Source: Dysidea avara (Eukaryota > Porifera > Demospongiae > Dictyoceratida > Dysideidae). Taken from it: a stretch of DNA of 64,000 nt. Under the pieces are notes generated by a model. It had not been told where the DNA came from. It was given only the letters and a program-made list of their open reading frames with translations, and searched no databases. Below, one piece after another: positions 51,493-62,442 of this stretch. The first letter of the stretch is position 1; every line of letters starts with the position of its first letter. The position numbers and the translations under genes were made by a program. Location of the stretch: positions 21,713,399-21,777,398 of the forward strand of contig NC_089272.1 of the NCBI RefSeq assembly GCF_963678975.1, read 5' to 3'.

Positions 51493-51615
51493 AAGAGAAA
51501 AAAAAAAATATACAATACACACTGTACCCTATCCTTATAATTTAAACAAAAACACATGTACTATACATACAATATGTATGGTGATAAGCAGTTAAAGAGC
51601 AGCAAATACATTTTA

Positions 51616-51691
51616 TCACCAACCTCCTTTAGTACCACTTCCAGTGTTCCTGAGTGAAACTCCAGCATGACATGTGTTAAGCAGAGAATTC
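51616..51691 (-). CDS. Possible terminal exon of an unrecognised minus-strand gene
   Basis: Behind a good acceptor (tgtgtgtatcttag) the minus strand reads NSLLNTCHAGVSLRNTGSGT and three more residues before KGGW-type end and a TGA. Composition is unlike the AT-rich background. I do not recognise the protein, and no upstream exon is evident before the repeats at 51.8 kb. Support is one open segment, one acceptor and a downstream AATAAA. Confidence 0.3.
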
Positions 51692-51834
51692 CTAAGATAC
51701 ACACACATGATAGCTAGAATATTCATACAGGATGGAAGTTACCCTACCCATACAGATACAGAGAAGCCTACACGTTTAAATTTACATTTAGAGCTGAAAT
51801 ATATACCTATCATACAGTACGGTAGTACTGTATA

Positions 51835-52951
51835 TTAGGGATCATGGAGATTTGGGTTTTCCTAGTCAAAAAAATTCACCCAAAAACCAGCTTCACAACT
51901 CCATCCTGGCACCTTGGCAGCATTGGTTAGGTAGCCCAAAAGTGCCTTCAGTACGATCCTAAAGGCTTCCAATAAATTGTTGTTGTTTTTAAATTATCCA
52001 ATGGAATTTTCTACTGACTAACTGTCTGCCTGCCTGTCTGATGCCTTCAGGCAAGTGTAACTCGATAATGGCTAAGGCTATGGGCTTGATTTTTTCACTG
52101 TTTGATGTTGCTTCGTCCCGAGATGTGCCTTTTGGCATACCGCAGTATGTACAATGCACACATCATGGACTTACTGTACTCCTGTGTCCCATTTCTTTTG
52201 CTGACAGTCCAAGGTGTTGATTCGCAGTAGCGGAATGCATGGCTTCCCTACAGTACATTTGTAAAAGGGGATCGTCCGTATTTTCCGTGGTGACTGGACT
52301 AATTGCAGAGATGATTCTAACACTGTTCTTTGTTTGTAACGCTGTGTAATGGGCTGAGCATAGCTGAAAGCAAAGCGCAATGACCGCTGCACTTTCAAGG
52401 CAGTAATTGATACTGTAGTTGGGGCACACGAATCGTCATAATTTCGTAGTGACTGGATTGTTGCAGAGGCACTTCTTCTACTGTTTTTCATCTGCAGCGC
52501 TGTGTAACAGGCTGAACATAGCTGAAAGCGAAGCATAATGGCCACTGCACTTTCGAAGCAGTTTTTGATAGCTGGGGTGCACGTTCAGACGAAAACATTA
52601 ATTCTGGTGCCATCCTTTCTTTTGATGTGGTATGCATGGGTTCACCAGTCATAATAATGTTACAAAAAAAGTAAACAAACAAGTTTAAAGAAAAATTAGA
52701 AATTTTAAGTTCGATTAGGGATCATAGAAAAAAAAGTAGGGAAACAAGGGAGGTCGCCTACACTTGCAGATATACTAGTGAACAATTAATCCCTAATTCA
52801 GTCTTGGTCTTGGGTATAGACTGGATTAAAGATTAAATGTTCACTAGTATATCTGGAGGTGTAGGCGACCTCCCTTGTTTCCCTACTTTTTATTTTTTCT
52901 ATGATCCCTAATTGAACTTAAAATTTCTAATTTTTCCTTAAACTTGTAAGT
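51835..52951 (-). mobile_element. Fold-back element copy 4, inverted
   Basis: The body starts tattagggatcatggagatt (from about 51834) and includes the tgatgccttcaggcaagtgt block near 52039. The hairpin at 52676-52951 has arms with gggaaacaagggaggtcgcc and its complement ggcgacctcccttgtttccc, around a loop with tcagtcttggtcttgggt. The hairpin is the subtype of copies 1 and 5; the body is shared with copies 2 and 3. Two tandem internal blocks (near 52320 and 52490, both with gctgtgtaa..gctgaacatagctgaaag) show internal duplication. Confidence 0.72.
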
Positions 52952-53089
52952 TTAAAAATGAATTCACTTTACATGGTGGGGGAGTATTGTAGGATTTGTT
53001 TGGTTAAGGTATAGCTAGGGAAGGGATATGTCATGTTGACTTTACACCTTTCCTTCACACAACTTGGCATTATTGGTCAAAGCCATACA

Positions 53090-53400
53090 GTATGTGCCTC
53101 CAGAGCAACCCGAAATAGTTTCGATAAATGTCAGTTTATTAACTGACTATTACGTTTTCAGCCAAATAACTCAACCTATGGGCTATTGTTTGATCTTGCT
53201 CAACCCCAAGACATGCCTTTTCGCCCAATGCAGCAACTACAATCGTCCTCCTTTGGGTCTCATATTATCGCTAGGTATTGATTTGCTGGTAGCACATCAA
53301 TAACTTCACTACAACCATCATCCATATCGAATGGTACTTCTCATACTGCTTTAGTTTGCGATGCTATGTAAATAGCTGAAAACAAAGCCAAGTGTACAGT
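53090..53400 (-). mobile_element. Extra fold-back element body fragment
   Basis: Reversed blocks like those at 18180-18380 (gacatgcctttt, gctatgtaaatagctgaaaa) lie just beyond copy 4. It is probably a remnant of a second insertion. Confidence 0.4.
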
Positions 53401-54344
53401 GTATATTCCCTAAGTTACATGATATAGCAACAAGATATACAGGTAGTGAGGACTCAAATAATAAGTAAAGAAAGGAACCAACCAAACAGCAATAATACAC
53501 TACAACTGGTTTTAATAATTCAAACCACATTAGGGTAACACACACACATGCATTAAATATTATACTGTAGATAATATTATATAGATTGATCACAGGGTTG
53601 TATTATAAATTGTACCATGATTACCAATAGTATTATTTCATCATCATTATTGCTTAAAAAACAATGTGCAGCTACATCTATTTACTAATGTTTACTAGAT
53701 AGTAGATACTAGTCTTGTCCCACACGCTCGATCATATAAAGGCCGTCAGGTGACTTTGGTCCACTTTATTAGCAGTAGAATATTGGTACAAACATGCATC
53801 TTATGCTCATTAATGCTAAACTTGCCATCCACTTAAAGGAGTGATACTTCATAAAACTCATTGGTGTGACTAATAATGACTTATAGACAAAAACCTTCTT
53901 AAAATTAAATAATCAATAACAAAGATGCTACTACTAAGCTGGTACATGTATATAGCATACTTCCTGGGCCAAGAAGTTGGACTGATGTCACCAGACAACC
54001 TTTGCATGATCAAGTGTGTGGGCGGCTAGGGGATGAGATAATTAGATATTGTATATTGAGGCACACCTACTGCCATAAAAAATAAAGAACATTGAAAGGA
54101 AAGACTGTTGATAAGCTGTGAATTTAAGAGAACATTCTTAAAGTTTTGTCTCAAGCATTTACTAATGATAACTTAACATATGTCCAGCAGCTGGTTTACG
54201 TCAGCTACATGGTACCCAGTATGCAATTGGTGTCTTTGGGGAAATTAGTCTCATATGTGAATACTCTCATATGAGCAAAAAGTTGCGTATACCTAAATGG
54301 AACTACATATGAAAAATAAAGGGTGTTCGTTAAAACCCAGACTG
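53401..54344. other. No recognised gene
   Basis: AT-rich sequence; no exon or repeat structure that I can support. Confidence 0.4.
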
Positions 54345-55158
54345 ACCAAAGGTCAATGTCGATTCTTCAAGTAAGCCAATTCACACAATAAACTTCAACG
54401 TACACTCTCACCTTGTAGTAGCTCTGCCAAGGATACAATCAATGGCTCAGACAGCAACAGCAAGGCTTAATAGGATGTACATGAAACTATATTCACTCTA
54501 AAAACAACCTAAATACTTACTTTCCAATACACTTCACTACACAGTCATTACAAAACTACTCCATAGTCAACCATCATACATGAGTAATCACCTGAATTCT
54601 TATTAGAATCAAGTTGTACACTGTACAAAGTAACAGAAGTTAAAGATGACAGTCAACCTTCCAACTTCTTGTAAAACATATGGCCATGCATGATGAAGCT
54701 AAGGAATTGAAGGTAAGCCCTTAATATTTTAATTAAATCAATATTCCAGGATAGACAGTGTAAAACTTTTGAAGGTTTAGCTGCTACAGTATATGCAAAT
54801 AGTCCCTCGCAGTTTATCCATCGTCCCATGTGTTAAAAATAAGTAGCTAAATAGTTTCAAAGAGTAAATTATCTTTCACATCGATTCTAATAAATTCAGG
54901 CGACTACTTGACTATACTAAAAAGAACTCATAGTTTTGTAGCAATTGGGTAGTGAAATGTATTGGAAAGTAGTTTAGCTTAATGTTAGGCTGTTTTTAGA
55001 CTGAATATAGTTTCACGTGCATCCTATTAAGCCCCGCTGATACTGTCTGAGCCATCGATCGCGTCCTTGGCAGAGCTGCTACAAGGTGAGGAGTGTACAT
55101 CGTAGTTTATTGTGTGAATTGGCTTACTTGAAGAATTGACCTTTGGTCCAGGCTTTAA
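54345..55158. repeat. Inverted duplication, ~240-base arms with ~360-base spacer
   Basis: Bases ~54345-54590 match the reverse complement of ~54945-55158. Shared blocks include gaccaaaggtcaat, ttcttcaagtaagccaattc, cagctctgccaagga and gaaactatattca. Arms differ by scattered substitutions and small indels. The right arm on the minus strand is the 3' end of an open frame (55398-55027) ending SSAKDAIDGSDSISGA. The left arm carries the equivalent SSAKDTINGSDSNSKA on the plus strand. So either a small coding exon was duplicated head to head, or this is a fold-back transposon. Confidence 0.65.
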
Positions 55159-55398
55159 TGAACACCAGAAAGGTTGTATATATGTCCTATAGATAAGCTT
55201 TGTTTTAACATGTTTTCTTGAAGCCTGAACGAGGGTGTGGCATACAGTATTTCTGCCTATGTTGTGCTGACAGTACATGTTACACGTACATTGGTGTTTT
55301 ACAAGTGACAATTGGTATCGTACATAAGTATGTTTGCAGGAACAGTTCATAGGTTGAATGGGATGGCTAACTACCTCTGTCCCATGAAGTTCAGTCAC

Positions 55399-56406
55399 AA
55401 CTGTAGGCTACCGAATTAATGTACATAAACATGACACAGTACATTTAGACAAAGTAAAAGCAGTTGGAGACAAACACATCTATTTGTGTTCAAACATTTC
55501 CTTTACTGTTTACTTCATGACATTATATGCAATAACATACATTTATTCTCTAATACAACAATACTATCTCTAACACAACATACAAATCATTTATATATGT
55601 ACTGTATTTACCTGAGAAGCTGGAATATCTTTCTCAAACATAGCATCCTTCCATTACAGACTCATGTTCAGCTATTATTATAACAGAGAGACAAAAACTT
55701 ATTAAAGGTAAAATCTAGTTGTCAGTATAGGCACGCACGCACCCACGAACCCCTGGCAGTTCATACAAAATAAATGCATATAGGGACTAACTGGTGATGT
55801 GCAAATCTTGCTATGCACAAATACTATCCTATTTTATATACAAATAAGATCAAACAATGAATTCTTGAGATGACAAGGTATGTTATGGCAAATAATCTAT
55901 CAAGGTTGACAAAGTGATGTGTTAGCTTCTAGTACATATGTTACATGCTGATTGCATAAGAACCTTGGGCATGAGATATAGGGCTGAGTGATTGTGACAT
56001 TTTGCTACTTTCACGATTGTAGAATGCAACATATCACAATTATGATAAATCACGGTGTTAGCATCATGTGTATAACTTTGCATGAATTATTTATTTAATA
56101 CACGGTGAAATTATGTACAAATGTTTGACACAATTAAGGTCATAGGCAGTTATAGTTTAATACAAACAGCATAATGAATAATAGTATATACCCTTAGAAT
56201 TCAACAGTTTCTAACAACTTAACTTTAAACTGTGCAGTAAGATTTATACATAATGAACTGTATCAGGCTTGTTTTCCAGACCGTGTTCTTTCATAACAGT
56301 ATGTGCCACTATTTTGAATTTACTAATATACATTTGCATGTAATGTCACAACATCATGATTATTTATAATACATATCAACATCATGATGTTCATAGACAA
56401 CCATGA
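55399..56406. other. No recognised gene
   Basis: AT-rich sequence with several short open frames lacking motifs or splice support. Confidence 0.4.
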
Positions 56407-56527
56407 TTAATCCCGTAATCGATATAATTTCCCAACTCTAGCATGATACATGTAATAAGGTAGACATTCACCACCTTTAATAGCAACAAAAAGGTCAATG
56501 CAGTTAAGATTCAGGTATACAAGTTTC
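56407..56527 (-). CDS. Possible terminal exon of an unrecognised minus-strand gene
   Basis: On the minus strand a strong acceptor (cttcttttttcttgttag) is followed by 39 codons and TAA: KLVYLNLNCIDLFVAIKGGE, then CLPYYMYHARVGKLYRLRD. The composition (balanced, with aromatic and basic residues) looks like real protein. I do not recognise the family. No upstream exon could be connected. Confidence 0.35.
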
Positions 56528-56639
56528 CTAACAAGAAAAAAGAAGTTGATATGAGAATCGGAAAGAGAATCCAAAGAACTATCCCATACCCTATGCCACA
56601 CATACAAGACAAAATATAATTGGTATGCCAAAGATTAAC

Positions 56640-58383
56640 TTCAGAAAATAAGTAAATAATTGTGTTGTTCGTCAGTTGCATTACCATAGCTATTGCTGAA
56701 ATTGAGGAGGTTATCAGGGACTAATTAAGGAGGATCTCAGTAACGAATTCGTTGAAGAAGTAATCACCAAATGCATGACATCATTGGTTTGGAAGGGGTA
56801 GAAGTACCTGTACAGTAACAGATAGTAAATGGTGAAGATAGAATTCAAAGATGCAGCTTTCATGAAGTGTGAAGGGCGGCATGATTGATCCGAAGCAAGA
56901 TAGTGCCAGTGTTAATAAAAGTCAGATGAATGGTGACGAGATTGGTGCAACTGCTACTGGTGAGATAACAGTACGTTCATGGAATGTGTGATTGCCATTG
57001 GGATTCATGATGCCATGAGCCTGTGCTCTTTGACACCTTTATCTCCAAACACATGTAGCTCATCAAGGGATTCTGCCACTATCACTTACACAAACTTGCT
57101 GTAAAGACATTTGGCAGATGCAAAAATGAAAATTTATAACACAAAGTTATGTTGTATGAACATGTTGATGGATGATGGTATATGTTATCTCAAAAAAAAG
57201 AGTTCCTTTGTATGAAAGCTAGTTTTTCGCAAAGCACAGTTGTCCATCTGACCACACACATTTGCTATGTGCTTGTCAAAGCAGGCAAAATCCTGATATG
57301 CCAACAAAACAACAGTGTATCTACTAATGTGTCATATGACACTTTGGTGTGACTTGTTTCACAGGACACACCTTTACCACATTATCATAAAGGAAAATGC
57401 CTAATGGCTCCTTACACTTGTTAAAAGCCACAAGCATGACATAATGAAAAATGTAATAGGCAATATGACATACAGGGTGGAGCTACAAAGCCTTTATAGT
57501 TGAGAATCTTCTCTACAAGTACAGTAATACAAGTGACAGTTATACTTATATGTACATAACATCCCATACAAAGAGTTTTGATTAATTTTCTTGCATTCAC
57601 ATATGTGCTTTTATGATAGGAGGAGTGTACACAGTAATCTAACAAGCACTTCATCAGCTATTAATTGTTTGATTATATACATGTATTAATATTATAGCTA
57701 GCTATTTGGCTTCTTTCGACTACATACACTAGCTAGGCATTACAACTTACAGCAGAACAGCTGCAAACTAGTGGAACAAAGGCAGTGACATTATAGCTAC
57801 GATGGAAACAAAGCTGGTTGATAAACAAAGGTCTATTTGATTGTAGTTTGGTGCACAACTCTCCAAGATAGGCATACCCCTACCTCAAGGGCAAATTCTG
57901 AGTGGTACTTTGTTATACACACTTGGGGAAGTTAGATATAAGTCTATGTATGTGTTATCATAGCTAATATTTATGGTGTATGTTAATTCATACAAACCAA
58001 GATACAAACGTACCTACCATTTTCAAAATTCTTCACTCAAGAACCACTGGAGTTTACCTCACGAAATAACTGCTTCTGATTCATCCATAACATATTGTAT
58101 TGCTGCTTTTACTGGAGATTGGTCTCGCTTTTTCATGCTCTTATCCTACACCTGTCCTAGCACCCTACACATTGCGTATATTCTAACTGTTTCGTTCAGT
58201 TTGAATGGCGATTTCGCGAATGTTTGAATGGGCGTCCAGCCGTACTCCCATGGCATACATGCCCATGGCCATCTGGGGCTGTCCATTTCTTCTCAACTAA
58301 GAGTATGCGTTACGAATGTTCGAAGGAAATGATAGGTTAGCTGTAAAGAGCGATATACAGGATACTTTTTGTTGTTAACTGTT
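56640..58383. other. No supported gene; decayed coding-like segment near 56690-56990
   Basis: On the plus strand AEIEEVIRD, DAAFMKCEGRHD and GGMIDPKQDSASVNKSQMNG appear in three different frames within 300 bases, as in a decayed gene or transposon. The remainder has no features I can support. Confidence 0.35.
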
Positions 58384-58568
58384 ATGCACCTATCAATGTA
58401 TTGCCCCACTATCCCCCCCCTCGGGCATATATGGGGCCATAGTGGGGATTTGACACAGCCGAATGTCAAATGCCCCATAGTAGGGCAAACCTATCGTGTC
58501 AATTCCCCCTGTAAAGCCCCACTTACGCCCGAGGGGGGGTGGTGGGGGCAATACATTGATAGGTGCAT
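58384..58568. mobile_element. GC-rich MITE with ~45-base TIRs
   Basis: The left arm atgcacctatcaatgtattg followed by a C-rich tract ending tcgggc matches the reverse complement of the right arm (gcccgaggggggg..caatacattgataggtgcat). An inner palindrome around atttgacacag..atgtcaaat adds a second stem. Its base composition contrasts sharply with its surroundings. Confidence 0.8.
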
Positions 58569-58739
58569 TACTTGAGCAAGCACTCATGTCCGAGCCCGTC
58601 TATGCACTCACACACATGACATAGCAGTACAATCATTGTCACTCACAACTTGTTAATTTCAGTACTGCTACGCTATGATAACATGTGGTAGCTGCTAACA
58701 ACTTAGAATGCATCTTACATCCATATGCCACCCTCAGTT

Positions 58740-59020
58740 TCAAGTGAGTGTCACTGAAATAGGCACTGTAGTACAATCTGCGACCGCAGTCAAAGCTGGT
58801 CAAGATCAATTTTGACCGTTGACTTTCATCGAAAATTTGTCTTGACCACTGATCTGGTTCCGTTTATTTTCATGTACTACTTGTGAAGCTTTGACCGTGC
58901 TGGGAAAACAGTTTGACCATTGTTCTTTGTGAAAAATCGGCATTGTTCATTGACCATTAGTTTTGACCACGGTTGCAGATTGTAGTACAGTGCCTATTGG
59001 AATGACACCCCCTTGAGTTT
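58740..59020. mobile_element. MITE with aataggcactgtagtac termini
   Basis: The left arm aataggcactgtagtacaat..ctgcgaccg matches the reverse complement of the right arm, with extra imperfect pairing out to caagtgagtgtca and tgacacccccttg. The interior repeats ttgacc / tttgacc several times. Confidence 0.7.
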
Positions 59021-59639
59021 TATCAATGAACTAAGCATTTTAGGTCACTTTTGCCATCATCTTTGTCATCATTTCAGAACTGTGTTAACTTTATTCAAAG
59101 TGATATCAAGATTGCTAAATCTTCCTGCAGACACATGTTTGACTTGGCTGCCACTGCTTCAATATCTTCAAGAAGAATATTTTGGCAAGAGATTACCCAG
59201 AATGGTTGGGGGAATCTTGAACGCTGACCACTTTTATACTTAAGTTTTTTGTTTTTTTCCCTTGCTACACCCACTCGTGGGGCATTTTATTGCCTTATCC
59301 ATGGTCATGTGTTTTACGAGGACTCACTCACTAGTTAGCTATTTATTTATTTTTATTTGTAACATAACTTTGTTATTCATCAATATTGATAGTTTCTCTC
59401 TCTCTACATCATCAGTGTACATATTTTGTGTACTATACTTGCAGAAATGTTCATGTTCATGACCTAGTTTATTATCTAGGGTATCATGAATTCTGGCCAT
59501 CAAGTGAAGGCTATGAGCACTCCACCTACGTAGCATGTCACTGAAATATATATGTAACAGTATTTGGACATTATTTAAAGAACAAAAGATCAATCTGAAA
59601 ACTTTACCCCCCCTTGGAAATGCGTATGTACAACCTGTA

Positions 59640-59900
59640 TATACTGTATGAGAGAATAGAGCTGCCATATGTGACTGTCTCTGCTTAGTCACAAGCATAT
59701 AGTTAATACGCAAGAAAGAAAAATATACACATGTTTTAATAGAGCCATTACTCAGGGAAACAAGCTTCAAACCTATACCATACTTATTCGCCTGCTCATG
59801 GAGAGTTCAAATATCTTTTGTTTTGTTTCTGTAGCTCCATGTCAGGTGTGTTTATTTACAACGCAGTAGACGTAACAAAGATCATTATCTTTAATGCCTT
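59640..59900 (-). mobile_element. Fragment of the 6734-type TIR element, reversed
   Basis: Reversed, it reads ..gaactctccatgagcaggcg..ctgagtaatgg.., as in 7181-7250 and 16390-16455. The ends are missing. Confidence 0.5.
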
Positions 59901-60012
59901 CTCGTTTGTACAGGATTAAAACTATACCTGGTGGATTTGAAGCCAAATCCTAACTTGGTAGATCAATGCAAATGAAAGTTATGATTGTGAATTTATGCAC
60001 CTGTACAGTAGT

Positions 60013-60360
60013 TTATTTTCAGGAAAGTTGGGAAATTAGGGAGGTTGCCTACTAGTACTATTGCCTACACCTGCAGGTATACTATAGTGGACATTTAATC
60101 CTTACTTCAGTCTATATAGACTCTATACCCATGACTGAATTAGGGATTGAATGTCCACTAGTTTATCTGCAGGTGTAGGCGGCTTCCCTTGTTTTCCTAC
60201 TTTTTTGTACTTTATGATCTCTAAAATTCCTAATTTTTCCTTTTACTTGTTTGTTTACTTTTTTGTAACATTACATACCACATCAAAAGAAAGAATGGTG
60301 CCGGAGTTAATGTGTCTGAACTCATGTCAGGTAGTAAGTGCAAGATGCATGGTTTATAGG
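60013..60360 (+). mobile_element. Fold-back element copy 5, truncated
   Basis: The hairpin at about 60020-60240 has arms with gcctacacctgcaggtatac and ctagtttatctgcaggtgta, and the ggacatttaatcc / gggattgaatgtcc stem. It is followed by only ~100 bases of body (acataccacatcaaaagaaa near 60275). It is the subtype of copies 1 and 4. Confidence 0.65.
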
Positions 60361-61201
60361 TAAAACCCAGATTCCGTAAGCTGTACAGTTGTACATTTTA
60401 GCAAGGTATGAGTCAATGTCACTGTTGAAGAATGGGTTGGAACCAAATAGCCACATGGAATCACAGTGACTGCTCTATTGGAGTGATTGCTGTATTAGAG
60501 AAGTTGGAAGGAATTGTGAGTATAAAGGCAAGAAAACCATTAAGAATAAATAGAAGAGTAAAAGTAGAAGGATAAATTTTAAAAATTTTTTTGGTCTGCC
60601 TACCAGCTTGTTTGCTTTCCGGCCTGCCAGCCTGATAGGTATGGCTAACATGCCCCTCAGTTATCTATTAATGTACGGATATGAGATTTTACTGATTATT
60701 TTGATCAGCCAATATTGAAATTCAATGCTAATAACAAATCCGATGGTTATGTTTAACACGTATTTAGTAAAGTTGCCATTTTTTTTTAAATTTTACTTTT
60801 GTCTGAAACAATATACATCAGGGCCAGTAAATTATCTGGCTAAATAATCTGCTGATACCTATATTACTGAAATTTGGCTGATAAACTGATTTATGATTAT
60901 TTACTATACCGACCTAACACAGCCACCATTCCCCAGGTCTAGCTGCACTTTTAAATAAGCATATCGGAAATAAGCAGAGTATATAATGATCACACCCATT
61001 GAAGTAGGACAGAGACTCACTCTTATAAAGCAATCACTCAACTGCCATATACCATATTGTAATAGAACAGTCGCACTTGTTTATCATACTGTAGCTGTAC
61101 ATGTGTGCCATAGAAAAAACCCCGAACAAGCTAATATGTTGTATGTATCCAAATGACAAACACTATTGAAACAAAATGAATGATGGTATTATAACGTGCA
61201 G
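60361..61201. other. No recognised gene
   Basis: It contains a ctctattggagtgattgctg block like the pogo-type cores, near 60473. Otherwise nothing supported. Confidence 0.4.
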
Positions 61202-61347
61202 TGGCTTGGTGGGAAATCTTTACTTTGGCATTGATTGTGTTGATAAGTCTGGTTGTTTTTGTATTGTTTTGGTGTTTACTTATGTTATGTGATGTGTTCC
61301 TCTGGAAAAGGAAGAACGGCTGTAGCCAATTGCCTGGAGGCTTTTAA
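61202..61347 (+). pseudogene. Orphan membrane-segment exon, possible receptor remnant
   Basis: After an acceptor (ataacgtgcag) a phase-1 segment reads VAWWEIFTLALIVLISLVVF, then VLFWCLLMLCDVFLWKRKNG and a TAA at 61345-61347. That is one membrane helix with a basic stop-transfer end, in the phase used by the membrane exons of A, B and D. No ectodomain exons precede it after gene D. T-rich DNA readily gives hydrophobic frames by chance, so this is tentative: a decayed family member, or nothing. Confidence 0.25.
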
Positions 61348-62042
61348 ATATATAATCAAATTAAACAAAATAAAATTACATGCCAATGTAGAAATTTTTC
61401 CACAAAACTATTTTGTAATATCATCTTTCATATCTCTTGTTTCACTGCTTTTTGTTGCTTAAATCCCAACAATTAATGAGGTTTTAGATATATTAGTGGT
61501 AATAAAAATAAGCCTGTTTGTACATACAGTAGTATATGTATCCATGAATAGCAAGAGCAACGGAGTGGTTAAATAACTTACCAGCGTGATCCTTGTAATT
61601 AGTAGTTCTATTTATACTACTTATGAAAAAATTCCAACATGCATACATGTGCTTGTTGAATTCCTATGAGTTTGTGCCACTAAAACCTTTCACATCATAT
61701 TAACAAATGCTTTTGAAAAAAATGCAGACGTGAGACAATCTGCTTGTAATTTCTTGTTAAATTTAATAGTGAGTTCTGGTTTCTTTGTGACTCTATGAAA
61801 GAGTGAGTCTGCATGTCTACCACACCTATGCAAATACTATGACAGTTGTTTGGTATACAATAAAAACTGAGCACTGTATTTAATCTACTAGTAAATAAAT
61901 GGCAGGCGAATGGTAGTGTACCTTATAGAAGTGGTAGCTACATGTAATATACAGTTTTCCATTGATCTAATACAACTTGTACATCCTGGTCTTTATACTT
62001 GTAGCACTGTTTTTGACTTATATCTCCCACACTTACAAGTAA
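61348..62042. other. No recognised gene
   Basis: AT-rich sequence with no supported feature. Confidence 0.4.
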
Positions 62043-62297
62043 TATGTGACCCGATTTTGGAAATTCAGTCTTAATGTCATATGTGAAATGTCATAGAAAT
62101 CTACACTTATATGTGTCACCACTAAAGCAGTTATGTACCTGTTAAAATATCTCACAGAATTTTGGCTACCAACTACATACTGATCTAAAGCTGAGTAGAA
62201 GTTAATTTGTACCTTATTTTAATCATAAATATTTCAGTTGTATATTGTGACATACTGTAATTATAGTAAGGCTGATTTTCCAAAATCCGGTCACATA
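62043..62297. mobile_element. TATGTGACC-type MITE upstream of gene E
   Basis: The TIRs tatgtgacccgattttggaa and its complement (ttccaaaatccggtcacata) are nearly perfect over 20 bases; length 255 bases. It ends 146 bases before the proposed ATG of gene E, so it may sit in that promoter. It shares its end sequence with 45304-45939. Confidence 0.8.
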
Positions 62298-62442
62298 TAC
62301 TAAATATACTACCACAGTAAGTACAGTATACAGTTTTTATTCTTCTTAGCTACATGTAGATTGACAGTATGCATATATGCCAGTTCATTTGGCAGTAGTT
62401 AGCGATAATTATTGTGAAGTAAAGGCAATACACCAGTACAGT

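Noticed and set aside
56690-56990. Coding-like pieces in three frames on the plus strand
   Set aside because: Pieces cannot be joined without frameshifts and match no family that I recognise; described only as a decayed segment.
59013-59243. 76-codon open frame ending MVGGILNADHFYT
   Set aside because: No recognisable domain, and it abuts a MITE end. The upstream acceptor-like sites do not connect to any exon I can see.
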